From Aureimonas sp. Leaf427 (GTDB lineage Bacteria; Pseudomonadota; Alphaproteobacteria; Rhizobiales; Rhizobiaceae), in NCBI RefSeq assembly GCF_001425485.1, contig NZ_LMQW01000053.1:1312-65311 (forward strand): DNA of 64,000 bases, in the 5' to 3' direction. The notes under the pieces are model-generated. The model was given only the letters and a program-made list of their open reading frames with translations, was not told where the DNA came from and did no database searches. Both the position numbers and the translations under genes were made by a program. Positions 54,795 through 63,775 of the stretch are shown here, one piece after another; the stretch's first letter is position 1; each line of letters opens with the position of its first letter.

Positions 54795-55541
54795 TCAGAT
54801 GGCGCGCCCCGACAGCTCTTCCGACAGGCGCCCGACCGCATCCTGCGCCGATTTCATCGCGGGAAAGATTTCCAGCACCTTCGTATAGGCTTCTAAGGCC
54901 TGCGGCTTGCGGTCGGTCTCTTCCAGAATCGCGCCGAGGCCCATCAGGGCGCCGTAATGGCGCGGCTCGCGGGCGAGGGTCTGCTCGATATCGGCGAGGG
55001 ACTTGCCGTAGTCGTCGGAAAGGAAATGCAGGGTCGCGCGGCGATTCCAGCTTTCGGCGAAGTCCGGCTTCATCGTGATCGCCTCGCCGAGGAGGTCGAA
55101 GGCGGCGGCCTTGTCGTCCTTGGCCATGGCCTCGCCGGCCCAGCCGACCAGAAGATCGACCGTCGCGCTGCCGCTGTCGGCCCATTCCGATTCGATGCGC
55201 TGGGCGATGCGCCCGGCCGCCGCGCCGTTCGATTCGCGCTTGAGATCGGCGAAGAGCTTGTCGATCCGCTCCTCCCGCGTCAGCGAGGCCTCGGGCGGCA
55301 CCGGGGGCGGGGGAGCGCGCTCCGGCGCCGGCGGCGGCCTGACGGCCTGGGGAGGTGGCACGGGATGCTCCGGCACCTCGTCCGGTTCGGTGTCGAACTG
55401 GTCGGGCAGGAGATCCTCGATGCCCGGCAGATCGAGACCGGGAAGCGGTTCCAGGCTCCTGTCCTCGGCGCTCGCCTGCGCGAAGGCGCCGACGGGGGCG
55501 AGGGACAGGACGAGAGCGGTGAACAGCAAGACGGCGCGCAT
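54795..55541 (-). CDS. Exported TPR-repeat protein
   Basis: A 248-residue periplasmic protein. The signal peptide is MRAVLLFTALVLSLAPVGAFAQA. A Pro-rich linker (about 55-100, APERAPPPPVPPEASL) is followed by tetratricopeptide repeats in the C-terminal half (about 125-245; DDKAAAFDLLGEAITMKPDFAESWNRRATLHFLSDDYGKSLADIEQTLAREPRHYGALMGLGAIL and so on). TPR domains form protein-protein scaffolds; the partner is unknown. The start ATG 55541 begins the signal peptide. It stands alone downstream of rpmJ on the same strand, 85 bp away. Confidence 0.85.
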   Translation of the reverse strand: MRAVLLFTALVLSLAPVGAFAQASAEDRSLEPLPGLDLPGIEDLLPDQFDTEPDEVPEHPVPPPQAVRPPPAPERAPPPPVPPEASLTREERIDKLFADLKRESNGAAAGRIAQRIESEWADSGSATVDLLVGWAGEAMAKDDKAAAFDLLGEAITMKPDFAESWNRRATLHFLSDDYGKSLADIEQTLAREPRHYGALMGLGAILEETDRKPQALEAYTKVLEIFPAMKSAQDAVGRLSEELSGRAI

Positions 55542-55626
55542 GCTTCGGACGATAGTCCTCGCAGGCGCGCCGTCAAACTGAAAAACACGATCGGTCATCG
55601 CGCCGGCATCACGCCGGCGGGAAGGC

Positions 55627-55752
55627 TCAGCCCTGGCGCGCCTTGTAGCGCGGGGCGACCTTGTTGATGATGTAGATGCGACCCTTGCGGCGCACCAGGC
55701 GGTTGGCGCGGTGGCGGGCCTTCAGGGACTTCAGCGAGTTCTTGATCTTCAT
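55627..55752 (-). CDS. rpmJ: Ribosomal protein L36, zinc-independent (type B)
   Basis: A 41-residue ribosomal protein L36 of the C- type: [20 protein letters not shown] and then [21 protein letters not shown], with none of the four cysteines of the zinc-binding form. This basic, cysteine-free type is the usual one in alphaproteobacteria. The ATG at 55752 begins the family sequence; upstream in-frame residues are unlikely. A terminator hairpin lies upstream, separating it from purK. Confidence 0.93.
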   Translation of the reverse strand: MKIKNSLKSLKARHRANRLVRRKGRIYIINKVAPRYKARQG

Positions 55753-55813
55753 GACATTCACCGTCGGTCGTGGTGTCGCGCGACCGGGGCCTCCCGTCTC
55801 GCCACTCAAGGAA

Positions 55814-55837
55814 AAGCGCGCCGTTTCGGGCGCGCTT
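55814..55837 (-). terminator. Terminator between purK and rpmJ
   Basis: A 9-bp stem AAGCGCGCC/GGCGCGCTT with loop GTTTCG; on the minus strand it continues as TTCC after the AAGC arm, giving a short T-run. It lies 90 bp beyond the purK stop. Confidence 0.65.
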
Positions 55838-55926
55838 CAGTTGCGTGCGGGATAAACCATGTGACATCGAAATGTCAACACGGCGCCCCGCTTTACGGCG
55901 GCGCGCAAGCCCTTGCGCCGCCGGGA

Positions 55927-57006
55927 TCAGCCGAGCCCGAGGGGCTTCAGCCGCGTGAAATGGCCCATCTTGCGGCCCGGACGGGCTTCGCTCTTGCCGT
56001 AGAGCGTGAGCACCAGATTCGGCTCGGAGAGGAGCGGCAGCGCCTTCTCCACGTCGGCTCCGATGAGATTCTCCATCACGCAGTCGGAGTGGCGCTGGGT
56101 CTCGCCGAGCGGCAGGCCGGCGACGGCGCGGATGTGCTGCTCGAACTGCGAGACGGTGCAGGCCGCTTCCGTCCAGTGGCCGGAATTGTGGACGCGGGGG
56201 GCGATCTCGTTGACGAGTAGCCCGCTTTCGGCGGCGAAGAACTCGACGCCGATGACGCCGACATAGTCCAGCCGCTCCAGGATCTCCGTCGCGATGGCCG
56301 CGGCCTCTGCGGCCACGTAGAGCGGAATGCGGCCGGGGGCGGTGGAGCGTTTCAGGATGCCGAGCGAATGCACGTTCTCGGCGGCGTCGTAGACCCGGAT
56401 CTCCCCGGTCCGTCCACGCGCCGCGATGACGGAGAGCTCGTAGAGGAAGGGAACCTTCTTCTCCAGGATAGAGGGCTTGCCGCCCAGGCTCTCGAAGGCG
56501 TCGGCATAGGGGCTCTTCGGCCGGATCGTCGCCTGTCCCTTGCCGTCATAGCCGAATCGGCGCGTCTTCAGGATGCAGTCGCCACCCAGATCGTTCAGCG
56601 CGTGGTCGAGTTCCTGCGCCGTGTCGACGGCGCGCCAGCCGGCGGTCGCGATGCCGATGCCGTTGAGGAACGCCTTTTCGACGACGCGGTCCTGCGAGAC
56701 TTCCAGCGCGTTCGGCGGGGGGAAGACCGGCGTCTTCGCCTCGACGGTGCGGATCGGGTCCACCGGCACGTTTTCGAACTCGTAGGTGACGACGGCCGAT
56801 CGCTCGGCGAGATCGGCGAGCGCGGTGACGTCGTCGTAGCGCGCCACGATCGTCTCGTTGGCGAGCTGGGCCGCCGGGCAGGCGGCATCGGGATCGAGGA
56901 TCAGCGTGCGATAGCCGAGGCGGGCGGCGGCCGAGGCGAGCATGCGGGCGAGCTGCCCGCCGCCGACGATGCCGATCGTCGCCCCGATGGGCAGCGGCGC
57001 GCTCAT
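55927..57006 (-). CDS. purK: 5-(carboxyamino)imidazole ribonucleotide synthase
   Basis: A 359-residue ATP-grasp enzyme that carboxylates AIR to N5-CAIR in purine synthesis. The N-terminal ATP-grasp preATP loop [12 protein letters not shown] and the central ATP-binding residues ([35 protein letters not shown]) are present, as is the C-terminal [29 protein letters not shown]. The ATG at 57006 overlaps the purE stop by 4 bp (ATGA), so translation is coupled. Confidence 0.95.
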   Translation of the reverse strand: MSAPLPIGATIGIVGGGQLARMLASAAARLGYRTLILDPDAACPAAQLANETIVARYDDVTALADLAERSAVVTYEFENVPVDPIRTVEAKTPVFPPPNALEVSQDRVVEKAFLNGIGIATAGWRAVDTAQELDHALNDLGGDCILKTRRFGYDGKGQATIRPKSPYADAFESLGGKPSILEKKVPFLYELSVIAARGRTGEIRVYDAAENVHSLGILKRSTAPGRIPLYVAAEAAAIATEILERLDYVGVIGVEFFAAESGLLVNEIAPRVHNSGHWTEAACTVSQFEQHIRAVAGLPLGETQRHSDCVMENLIGADVEKALPLLSEPNLVLTLYGKSEARPGRKMGHFTRLKPLGLG

Positions 57007-57497
57007 GCCGTTTCCTCCGGGCGCTCGGCGACCGCGGCGCTCTGGCGGGCGCGATAGGCGTCGAGCCGCTCGGCGAGGGCCTCGTCGCCAAGGGCCAGGA
57101 CGCTGGCGGCTAGAAGCGCGGCGTTGACCGCGCCGGCGCGGCCGATGGCCAGCGTGCCGACGGGAATGCCGGCGGGCATCTGCACGATGGAGAGAAGACT
57201 GTCCTTGCCGGACAGGGCCTTGGATTCGATCGGCACGCCGAAGACGGGCAGGGGGGTCAGCGAAGCGCACATGCCGGGCAGATGGGCGGCGCCCCCTGCG
57301 CCCGCGACGACGATCTTGAAGCCTTCCGCCTTGGCGCCCCTGGCGAAGTCGAACAGGCGCTCGGGCGTGCGGTGCGCCGAGACGATCCTCGCATCGAAGG
57401 ATATGCCAAGGCTCGCCAGCGTCTCCGTGGCATGGCGCATGGTCGGCCAGTCGGACTGGCTTCCCATGATCACCGCGACGTCGGCCGGCCCGCTCAC
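57003..57497 (-). CDS. purE: N5-carboxyaminoimidazole ribonucleotide mutase
   Basis: A 164-residue class I PurE that converts N5-CAIR to CAIR after PurK. The substrate motif [17 protein letters not shown], the catalytic His in SAHRTPERL and the [24 protein letters not shown] loop are conserved. It overlaps ydcH upstream and purK downstream by 4 bp each. Confidence 0.96.
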   Translation of the reverse strand: MSGPADVAVIMGSQSDWPTMRHATETLASLGISFDARIVSAHRTPERLFDFARGAKAEGFKIVVAGAGGAAHLPGMCASLTPLPVFGVPIESKALSGKDSLLSIVQMPAGIPVGTLAIGRAGAVNAALLAASVLALGDEALAERLDAYRARQSAAVAERPEETA

Positions 57498-57697
57498 GCG
57501 CTGATATCCGGAATGATCTGGTCTTCCACGTCCTGGAGCCGGTCCTTGACCGCCAGTTTCTTCTTCTTCATCCGCTGGATCTGGAGGCGGTCGCAGCCCA
57601 TCCTGTCCATGGCGTCGATCGCCGCATCGAAATCGGCATGCTCCTGCCGAAGCCGCGCCGCCTGAAGACGCAGCGCCGCCTGTTCCTGATCCGCCAT
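57494..57697 (-). CDS. YdcH (DUF465) family protein
   Basis: A 67-residue helical protein of the YdcH family, [20 protein letters not shown] followed by [27 protein letters not shown]. It precedes purE with a 4-bp overlap, an arrangement conserved in rhizobia. Function unknown; the charged helix suggests coiled-coil association. ATG 57697 follows GAAAGGGG. A divergent second YdcH lies at 57913. Confidence 0.85.
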   Translation of the reverse strand: MADQEQAALRLQAARLRQEHADFDAAIDAMDRMGCDRLQIQRMKKKKLAVKDRLQDVEDQIIPDISA

Positions 57698-57912
57698 GAA
57701 GCCCCTTTCGGATCTCGTCCGTTCGCCCCGATCGTTCCCGTTCCTTGGAACGCTTCGCACCTGCAACCGATTATCAGCCCGCGCCCGATTGTGAAACAGG
57801 CCGCTTTCCGAGGTTCGACACTGCGTAGGTTTTGTGACACCCTTCGGTGTCCGCGCTGTGAAACCGGGATCGGAGGAAGCGGCCGGGCGCCAACGAAGCG
57901 AAAGGAGCTACT

Positions 57913-58086
57913 ATGTCCTTGGACGTGCATCTTGCGACGCTTGAACAGAGGCATTCGGCACTCGACGATCAGCTTTCGTCGGCAAAGGCCAAGCCGGCTA
58001 TCAGCGATGCGGAGTTACGGGAGCTGAAGCGGCGGAAACTTCAGCTCAAGGACGAAATGGAGCGGCTGCGAACGGGGCAGCGCTGA
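57913..58086 (+). CDS. Second YdcH (DUF465) family protein
   Basis: A 57-residue frame MSLDVHLATLEQRHSALDDQ followed by ELRELKRRKLQLKDEMERL, matching the YdcH family. AAAGGAG (57901-57907) lies five bases before the ATG at 57913. It is transcribed divergently from the ydcH-purE-purK operon, 216 bp away. Small size means it is easily overlooked in annotation. Confidence 0.85.
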   Translation: MSLDVHLATLEQRHSALDDQLSSAKAKPAISDAELRELKRRKLQLKDEMERLRTGQR

Positions 58087-58204
58087 ACCTTTCGAATGTG
58101 AACATCTGCCCGGTCGCGGCTTTAGCCGCGCCCGGGATCAAACCGGGATACCGCGGCGCTCGCTCGTTTCAGTGCCGATGTCGAGCGACCGAAAGGCCGG
58201 CCCC

Positions 58205-58960
58205 TCAGAGAAAGGGCGCCACGCTGTCGTAGACGAGCTTCAGCCCGACGGGGATCAGGAGCGCCGTCGTCACGAGGTAGAAGCGCTCGCGGTCGACGCG
58301 CTTGACCAGCCAGACCCCTGCGAGCGTGGCGAGCGGCGCCAGCGGCAGGAGCACGGCGGAGGTCGCGAGATTGTCGGCCGACAGCTGCCCGAGCAGGAAG
58401 AACGGCAGGATCTTCAAGGCGTTCGTCACCGCGAAGAAGATGACCGTCGTTCCGGCATAGACCGATGGCTCCAGGCGCAGCGGCATGACGTAGACCTGGA
58501 AGGGCGGGCCGCCCGCATGGGTCGCGAAGCTCGTGAAGCCCGAGACGATCCCCCAGAAGAAGCCCCGGACCTTGTCGCGTGCCTTCGGCTTCGGCCGGTG
58601 CCGCGCCGCCAGGAACCAATGCGCGGCGAAGAGAAGGCAGAGGCTTCCGATGAGAAAGCGCACGCCGTCGGTCGAGATCGTCGTGGCGGTGAGATAGCCG
58701 AGGCCGACGCCGAGGACCGATGCCGGCAGGATCAGCTTGAGAAGCGGGCCGTCATAGGTGCCGCGCCACGCGAAGAGGCCGACCGCATCCATGAGGAGAA
58801 GGATCGGGAGCATGATCCCGGCCGCCGCGACCGGCGAGATCGTCAGCGCCATCAGGGGCACGCCGAGCATCGAGATCGCACCGCCGAACCCGCCCTTGGC
58901 GAGGCCGACGAGGATCACGGCGGGAATGGCGACCATATAGAAGAGGGGATCGGTGATCAT
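58205..58960 (-). CDS. TauE/SafE family sulfite-exporter-like permease
   Basis: A 251-residue membrane protein with about eight hydrophobic spans. Family marks are the N-terminal VILVGLAKGGFGGAISMLGVPLMAL and the middle GFTSFATHAGGPPFQVYVMPL repeat that mark the two halves of TauE/SafE (DUF81). Such permeases export sulfite, sulfonates or other organic anions; the substrate is unknown. The ATG at 58960 is preferred because it starts the first span; the frame extends upstream to 59029. Hairpins at 58115-58130 and 58131-58147 lie between this gene and the divergent ydcH but have no T-run. Confidence 0.85.
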   Translation of the reverse strand: MITDPLFYMVAIPAVILVGLAKGGFGGAISMLGVPLMALTISPVAAAGIMLPILLLMDAVGLFAWRGTYDGPLLKLILPASVLGVGLGYLTATTISTDGVRFLIGSLCLLFAAHWFLAARHRPKPKARDKVRGFFWGIVSGFTSFATHAGGPPFQVYVMPLRLEPSVYAGTTVIFFAVTNALKILPFFLLGQLSADNLATSAVLLPLAPLATLAGVWLVKRVDRERFYLVTTALLIPVGLKLVYDSVAPFL

Positions 58961-59078
58961 GCGGTGCTCGGGACGGCTTCGCGGGTTCGGGCCGCGCGTA
59001 GCGATAGGGGTATGCGCCTCGCTCCGCAATCGCCGCGTCCGCGCCGGATCGATGCGCCGCGCCCCGATGCCGCCATTC

Positions 59079-59116
59079 TTGTTTGAGAAGGGCTGGCTTG
59101 TTTGAGAAGGGCTGGC
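59079..59116. repeat. 19-bp tandem duplication
   Basis: Two perfect, adjacent copies of the 19-mer TTGTTTGAGAAGGGCTGGC, followed by TTG, lie in the intergenic space between tauE and the ThiE-like gene. No known element is recognised; it is probably a replication slippage product. Confidence 0.8.
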
Positions 59117-59208
59117 TTGCGCGGGAGAGGCTGGTCTTCGTCGCAGGGTCGGGGCGCCGTTCGATGCCGGACCCTACCCATGCGCATCGTGCTTGAGTAG
59201 AATGGGCC

Positions 59209-59895
59209 ATGGCCAAGCAGAAAAAGAAGTCCGCCCCCGTGGCGCCCGCATTCGTTCGTCCGCGTCTCGTCCTCGCCACGACGCTCCTGCCCGACGGCGA
59301 AGCCGGCGAGCGCATGCTCCGCGCCGCCCTGTCCGGCGGTGATGTCTCCAGCGTCATCTTCGATCCCGCAGGACGCGACGCCGACGCCTTCCAGTCCTTT
59401 GCCGAGCCGCTCGTCGCCCTCGTGCAGGACTATGGCGCGGCGGCGATCGTCACGGACGATTCCCGCTGCGCCGGCCGAGTCCAGGCGGACGGGCTGCATC
59501 TCACCGATGGCGACGTCGAGGCGCTCGGCGAGGCGGTCGAGCGCTACCAGCCGCGCCTCATCGTCGGCGCTTCCGGCTTCACGACACGGCACGATGCGCT
59601 GGAGGCCGGCGAGAAGCTGCCGGACTATCTCATGTTCGGCCGCCTCGGCGGCGATGCGGAGGATGCGGCCGACCCTGCCGACCTCGACATGGCGGAATGG
59701 TGGGCCGACATCGTCGAAGTGCCGTGCATTCTCCTCGGGGGCGGCGATCTTTCGTCCCTCAAAGAGGCCGCGGAGACGGGCGCGGAGTTCATCTGCCTGT
59801 CCCGCGCCGTCTTCGGCGCACCGGACGGGGCTGCCGAGGCCGTGACGCAGGCCAACCGCGTCTTCGACGAACTCGCCGAGAGCGTCGCGGCGTGA
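59209..59895 (+). CDS. ThiE-like protein, probably degenerate
   Basis: A 228-residue TIM-barrel protein resembling thiamine phosphate synthase: ADGLHLTDGD and IVGASGFTTRHDAL match ThiE's HLGQ-type and GxS/H regions, and CILLGGGDLSSLKEAAETGAEFICLSRAVFG matches its end. The PT-TK loop that binds the pyrophosphate in genuine ThiE is replaced by MFGRLGGDAEDAADPADLD. The activity is therefore doubtful. It is upstream of a Sel1-repeat gene with a GTGA overlap, not with other thi genes, so a non-thiamine role is possible. N-terminus MAKQKKKSAPVAPAFV is basic. Confidence 0.8.
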   Translation: MAKQKKKSAPVAPAFVRPRLVLATTLLPDGEAGERMLRAALSGGDVSSVIFDPAGRDADAFQSFAEPLVALVQDYGAAAIVTDDSRCAGRVQADGLHLTDGDVEALGEAVERYQPRLIVGASGFTTRHDALEAGEKLPDYLMFGRLGGDAEDAADPADLDMAEWWADIVEVPCILLGGGDLSSLKEAAETGAEFICLSRAVFGAPDGAAEAVTQANRVFDELAESVAA

Positions 59896-60923
59896 AGCGG
59901 GCTTTCGTCCTCGCCGCTCTTTGCATGCTGTTCGGCGCCGGCGTCGCGTCGGCGCAGCAGGTGCCGATCCAGCGCGTGCCGATCCCCAAGCCCTCGCCGC
60001 TGCGAAGCGAGCCGGCCGCGGCCGTGCCGGTCGCCCCGGCGACAGCGGCGGCCGCCGCCGAGCAAAGCCCCAAGCCCGGCGATGCCGCGGTGCAGCCGGC
60101 CGCGCGCGCCTATGGCGCCTATCAGCAGGGCCTCTACGTGACGGCGGTGAAGCTCGCCGAGCCGCTCGCCAATCTCGGCGATCCCGCCGCGCAGACGCTG
60201 CTCGGGGAAATCTATTCGCGGGGCCTCGGCGTTCGGCAGGACGAGAAGCTCGCCGCCCGCTGGTACGAGGCGGCCGCCAGTTCCGGCAGCGCGGAGGGGC
60301 AGTTCCGCTTCGCGCTGCTTCTCATCGACGGGAAGGTCGTCGGCCAGGACCTCGCCAAGGCGCGCGACCTGATGAAGGCCGCCGCCGATGCCGGCATTCC
60401 GCTGGCGGGCTACAATTACGCGCAGATGCTGATCCAGGCCTCGCCCGTCGCCGGCTTCACGGAGGCGCTGCCCTATTTCGAGCGCTCGGCCCGGGCCGGC
60501 GTGGCCGATGCGCAGTACGCGATGAGCCAGATCTACGCCTACGGCAAGGGCGTGCCGATGCCGGATCTGCCCAAGGCGCGAAACTGGCTCCAGGCGGCGG
60601 CGGCCGGCGGTCACGACACCGCGCAGATCGAGCTCGGCATCTGGATGATCAACGGCAAGGGCGGGCCCGCCAGCGCCGGGGACGGCGCACGCTGGCTGCT
60701 TCGCGCGGCGACGCGCGGCAATCCGATCGCCATGAACCGCATCGCGCATCTCTATAAAGACGGCATCGGCGTGCCCGCCGACAAGATCGAGGCCGGCAAG
60801 TGGTCGGTTCTCGCCAAGCGCGCGAACAATGCCGATACGGGCCTCGACACGTTCTTCCGCGGCCTCGACGAAGGCACGCAGAAGGCAGCGCTCGAAGCCG
60901 CCAACCGCTTCCGGGCGGGCTGA
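59892..60923 (+). CDS. Exported Sel1-like repeat protein
   Basis: A 343-residue protein starting at GTG 59892, whose GTGA overlaps the stop of the ThiE-like gene. It has a signal peptide (MKRAFVLAALCMLFGAGVASA), a short Pro/Ala-rich linker, and Sel1 repeats from about 95 to 320 (DPAAQTLLGEIYSRGLGVRQDEKLAARWYEAAASSGSAEGQFRFALLLIDGK and further units; AQYAMSQIYAYGKGVPMPDLPKARNWLQAAAAGG). Sel1 proteins serve as scaffolds in envelope processes. Partner unknown. Confidence 0.85.
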   Translation: MKRAFVLAALCMLFGAGVASAQQVPIQRVPIPKPSPLRSEPAAAVPVAPATAAAAAEQSPKPGDAAVQPAARAYGAYQQGLYVTAVKLAEPLANLGDPAAQTLLGEIYSRGLGVRQDEKLAARWYEAAASSGSAEGQFRFALLLIDGKVVGQDLAKARDLMKAAADAGIPLAGYNYAQMLIQASPVAGFTEALPYFERSARAGVADAQYAMSQIYAYGKGVPMPDLPKARNWLQAAAAGGHDTAQIELGIWMINGKGGPASAGDGARWLLRAATRGNPIAMNRIAHLYKDGIGVPADKIEAGKWSVLAKRANNADTGLDTFFRGLDEGTQKAALEAANRFRAG

Positions 60924-61026
60924 CCTGCGACCGGCTAGGCTTGAACGGGCGGGGCTTTTGTGGTCTTGAGCCCCTTCGCGGGGCGCCGGTCCCGCTCCCC
61001 CTTTCAGCTGACATTCGAGCGACACG

Positions 61027-61590
61027 ATGAAGATCAACGGCAACGAAATCCGTCCCGGCGACGTCATCGAGCATGCCGGCGGCCTCTGGGCGGCGGTGAA
61101 GACCTCGCATGTGAAGCCGGGCAAGGGCGGCGCCTTCGCCCAGGTCGAGCTGAAGAACCTCATCGAGGGCACCAAGCTCAACGAGCGTTTCCGCGCCGCC
61201 GAGACCGTCGAGCGCATCAAGCTCGATCTGAAGGACTTCACCTTCCTTTACGCGGAGGGCGAGAACCTCGTCTTCATGGACACCGAGACCTACGAGCAGC
61301 TGGAACTCCAGACCGATTTCGTCGGCGATCGAGCCGCCTTCCTGCAGGACGGCATGAAGGTGACGGTCCAGCTCTACGAGGAGCGCCCGATCGGCATCAA
61401 GCTGCCCGACCAGGTGACGCTCGCCATCGTCGAGGCGGACCCGGTGGTGAAGGGCCAGACGGCGGCCTCCTCCTACAAGCCGGCCAAGATGGAGAACGGC
61501 GTGCGCGTGATGGTGCCGCCCTTCATCGACACGGGCGAGCGCATCGTCGTGGACACCAACGAGATCACCTACGTCCGCCGCGCGGACTGA
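61027..61590 (+). CDS. efp: Elongation factor P
   Basis: A 187-residue translation factor that relieves ribosome stalling at polyproline stretches. Its three OB-type domains are in place, and the modified-lysine loop [10 protein letters not shown] contains K33, the site of beta-lysylation in enzymes with EpmA; whether that modification occurs here is not seen. The start ATG at 61027 matches the family ([19 protein letters not shown]). Confidence 0.96.
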   Translation: MKINGNEIRPGDVIEHAGGLWAAVKTSHVKPGKGGAFAQVELKNLIEGTKLNERFRAAETVERIKLDLKDFTFLYAEGENLVFMDTETYEQLELQTDFVGDRAAFLQDGMKVTVQLYEERPIGIKLPDQVTLAIVEADPVVKGQTAASSYKPAKMENGVRVMVPPFIDTGERIVVDTNEITYVRRAD

Positions 61591-61667
61591 CCGCATTCCC
61601 CGGCAGTCCCTGCCGGACCCGACGGCCCCCGCTCTTTCAAATCTCCATCTTTCGAGGCTCGCCGCTC

Positions 61668-62516
61668 ATGGCCCGTTCCGCCATTCTCAACGTCATGACG
61701 CAGGCCGCCATGAAGGCCGGCCGTTCGCTGACGCGCGATTTCGGCGAGGTTCAGAACCTTCAGGTCTCGCTGAAGGGACCGGCCGACTACGTCTCGGCCG
61801 CCGACCGCAAGGCCGAGGACATCGTCTACCAGGAACTGGCGCGCGCGCGGCCCGACTGGGGCTTCCTCATGGAGGAGCGCGGCGCGATCGAGGGCAAGGA
61901 CAGCCAGCACCGCTGGCTCGTCGATCCGCTGGACGGCACGACGAACTTCCTCCACGGCATTCCGATGTTCGCCGTCTCCATCGCGCTGGAGCGCGACGGA
62001 GAGATCGTCGCGGGCGTCGTCTTCAACCCGGCGGCGGACGAGCTCTACTCGGCGGAGAAGGGCGGCGGCGCCTTCATGAACGACCGCCGCATCCGCGTGG
62101 CGGCCCGCACCAAGCTGCACGAAGGCCTGTTCGGCACGGGCGCGCCCTTCCTCGGGCACGGCGACCACGCGCGCTTCCTCTTCGAGATGCGCCATGTGAT
62201 GACGCAGTCCTCCGGCATCCGGCGCATCGGCTCGGCCGCTCTCGATCTCTGCTACGTCGCGGCCGGCCGTCTCGACGGATTCTGGGAGCGCGACCTCAAG
62301 CCCTGGGACATCGCTGCCGGCGCCGTGATCATCCGCGAGGCCGGCGGCTTCGTCTCCAATGCCGACGGCGGCAAGTTCGACCACATCGCGGGCGACGTCG
62401 CCTGCGGCAACGAGACCATGCACCGCCAGCTCGTCGAGCAGCTGAAGACGGCGGGCGCGGCCTATCGCGGTTCGAAGGCCCCTCCGGCGGCGCCGGCGGC
62501 CGAGCCCTCGGCCTGA
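61668..62516 (+). CDS. suhB: Inositol-1-monophosphatase family protein
   Basis: A 282-residue Mg2+-dependent phosphatase. The motifs are EERGAIEG with a Glu ligand, DPLDGTTNFLHGIPMFAVSIAL and the C-terminal WERDLKPWDIAAGAVIIREAGG. This sequence is closest to SuhB, which in E. coli also acts on ribosome assembly and NusA; its function here is inferred only. It begins MARSAILNVMTQAAMKAGRS. Located 77 bp after efp, probably in the same unit. The Ala-rich tail is unusual but short. Confidence 0.92.
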   Translation: MARSAILNVMTQAAMKAGRSLTRDFGEVQNLQVSLKGPADYVSAADRKAEDIVYQELARARPDWGFLMEERGAIEGKDSQHRWLVDPLDGTTNFLHGIPMFAVSIALERDGEIVAGVVFNPAADELYSAEKGGGAFMNDRRIRVAARTKLHEGLFGTGAPFLGHGDHARFLFEMRHVMTQSSGIRRIGSAALDLCYVAAGRLDGFWERDLKPWDIAAGAVIIREAGGFVSNADGGKFDHIAGDVACGNETMHRQLVEQLKTAGAAYRGSKAPPAAPAAEPSA

Positions 62517-62691
62517 AGGCGGCCGAGACGGCGTTGGACGATGGGCGGAACCTTCGTTTCATCCGCCGTCCGGTAGGTCGCCCCGACCGATGCGTTCGGT
62601 AAGGCGAAGCGGAGCCGAGCGACGATCGGGACGCGCGCTGGCTGTTTCCTTTTAACGCCTGTCGCTTAAGCTGCGAGGAAAGCATGTCTCA

Positions 62692-63771
62692 GTGAGCATG
62701 CCGTTCCTTGTTGGGGTTGCAGGCGCGATGCAGGGTTTCAATTCGCCGACGGACGACCTGAAGAGGCGCCCGGGCGGTTTCGATTCCGACGACCTGACGA
62801 GCCCGATGGTGTTCCTCTGGTCGATGCTGGTCTTCCTGGCGCTGGCCGGCTTCGTGGCCGCCGTGCTCGGGCGCCAGATCACCAGCGCCTTCTCCACCAA
62901 TCCCGGCCTCAACGGCCTGATCGTCGGCGTCCTGACGGTCGGCATTCTGCTCGCGCTGATCCAGATCGTGCGCCTCGCCCACGAGGTGCGCTGGGTCAAC
63001 GCCTATCGCAACGGCTCCGACGAGTTCGAGCGGATGCGCGATCCCGTTCTTCTCGCGCCGATGCGCGCGCTGATCGGGCGCCGCCAGTCGCTGGCGCTCA
63101 ACACGCAGTCGATGCGCGCGGTGCTGGATTCGGTGGCGACGCGGCTCGACGAGACGCGCGACATCGCCCGCTACCTCACGGGCCTTCTGGTCTTCCTCGG
63201 CCTTCTCGGAACGTTCTGGGGTCTTCTCGGCACGATCGGCTCCATCGGCGACACGATCCGCTCCCTCGATCCGGGCGGCGGCGACACGTCGAGCGTGCTC
63301 GACGCGCTGAAGGCGGGCCTCGCCGCGCCGCTGGAGGGCATGGGCACGGCCTTTTCCTCCTCGCTCTTCGGCCTCTCCGGCTCGCTCGTGCTCGGCTTCC
63401 TCGATCTGCAGATCGGGCGGGCGCAGAACAGGTTCTACACCGAGCTGGAGAACTGGCTCTCCTCCGTCACCGATGTCGGCTCGGATGTCGCGCTCTCGCC
63501 GATCTCCGCCGGGTCGGGCTCCTCCACCGAGGAGGTGCGCCTTCTCGCGGAGCGGTTGGCCAAGGCGGTGGCCGAACAGGGTGTCTCGACGAAGACGAGC
63601 GCCTCCATGGCGAGCTTGGCCGAAAGCATTCAGGGTCTCGTCCAGCACATGCGCTCCGAGCAGCAGCTCCTGCGTGATTTCGTCGAGGCGCAGGCGGGCG
63701 AGCAGCGCGAGCTGCGCGGCGTGCTCGAACGGCTCGCCAGCTCCATCACCCCGCCCCGGCGCGAGGGCTGA
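62692..63771 (+). CDS. MotA/TolQ/ExbB-like biopolymer transport proton channel protein
   Basis: A 359-residue inner-membrane protein with three spans: about 40-60 (MVFLWSMLVFLALAGFVAAVLG), 72-95 (GLIVGVLTVGILLALIQIVRL) and 160-185 (ARYLTGLLVFLGLLGTFWGLLGTIG). The family motif GLLGTFWGLLGTI and the helical tail (about 235-355) fit the MotA/ExbB group. It is coupled to the OmpA/MotB-like gene 4 bp later, so the pair forms a proton-driven complex. GTG 62692 is used because GAGGAA lies about ten bases before it; ATG 62698 and ATG 62728 are alternatives. Whether it powers flagella or envelope energy transfer is unknown, since no flagellar genes are nearby. Confidence 0.82.
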   Translation: MSMPFLVGVAGAMQGFNSPTDDLKRRPGGFDSDDLTSPMVFLWSMLVFLALAGFVAAVLGRQITSAFSTNPGLNGLIVGVLTVGILLALIQIVRLAHEVRWVNAYRNGSDEFERMRDPVLLAPMRALIGRRQSLALNTQSMRAVLDSVATRLDETRDIARYLTGLLVFLGLLGTFWGLLGTIGSIGDTIRSLDPGGGDTSSVLDALKAGLAAPLEGMGTAFSSSLFGLSGSLVLGFLDLQIGRAQNRFYTELENWLSSVTDVGSDVALSPISAGSGSSTEEVRLLAERLAKAVAEQGVSTKTSASMASLAESIQGLVQHMRSEQQLLRDFVEAQAGEQRELRGVLERLASSITPPRREG

Positions 63772-63775
63772 GGCG

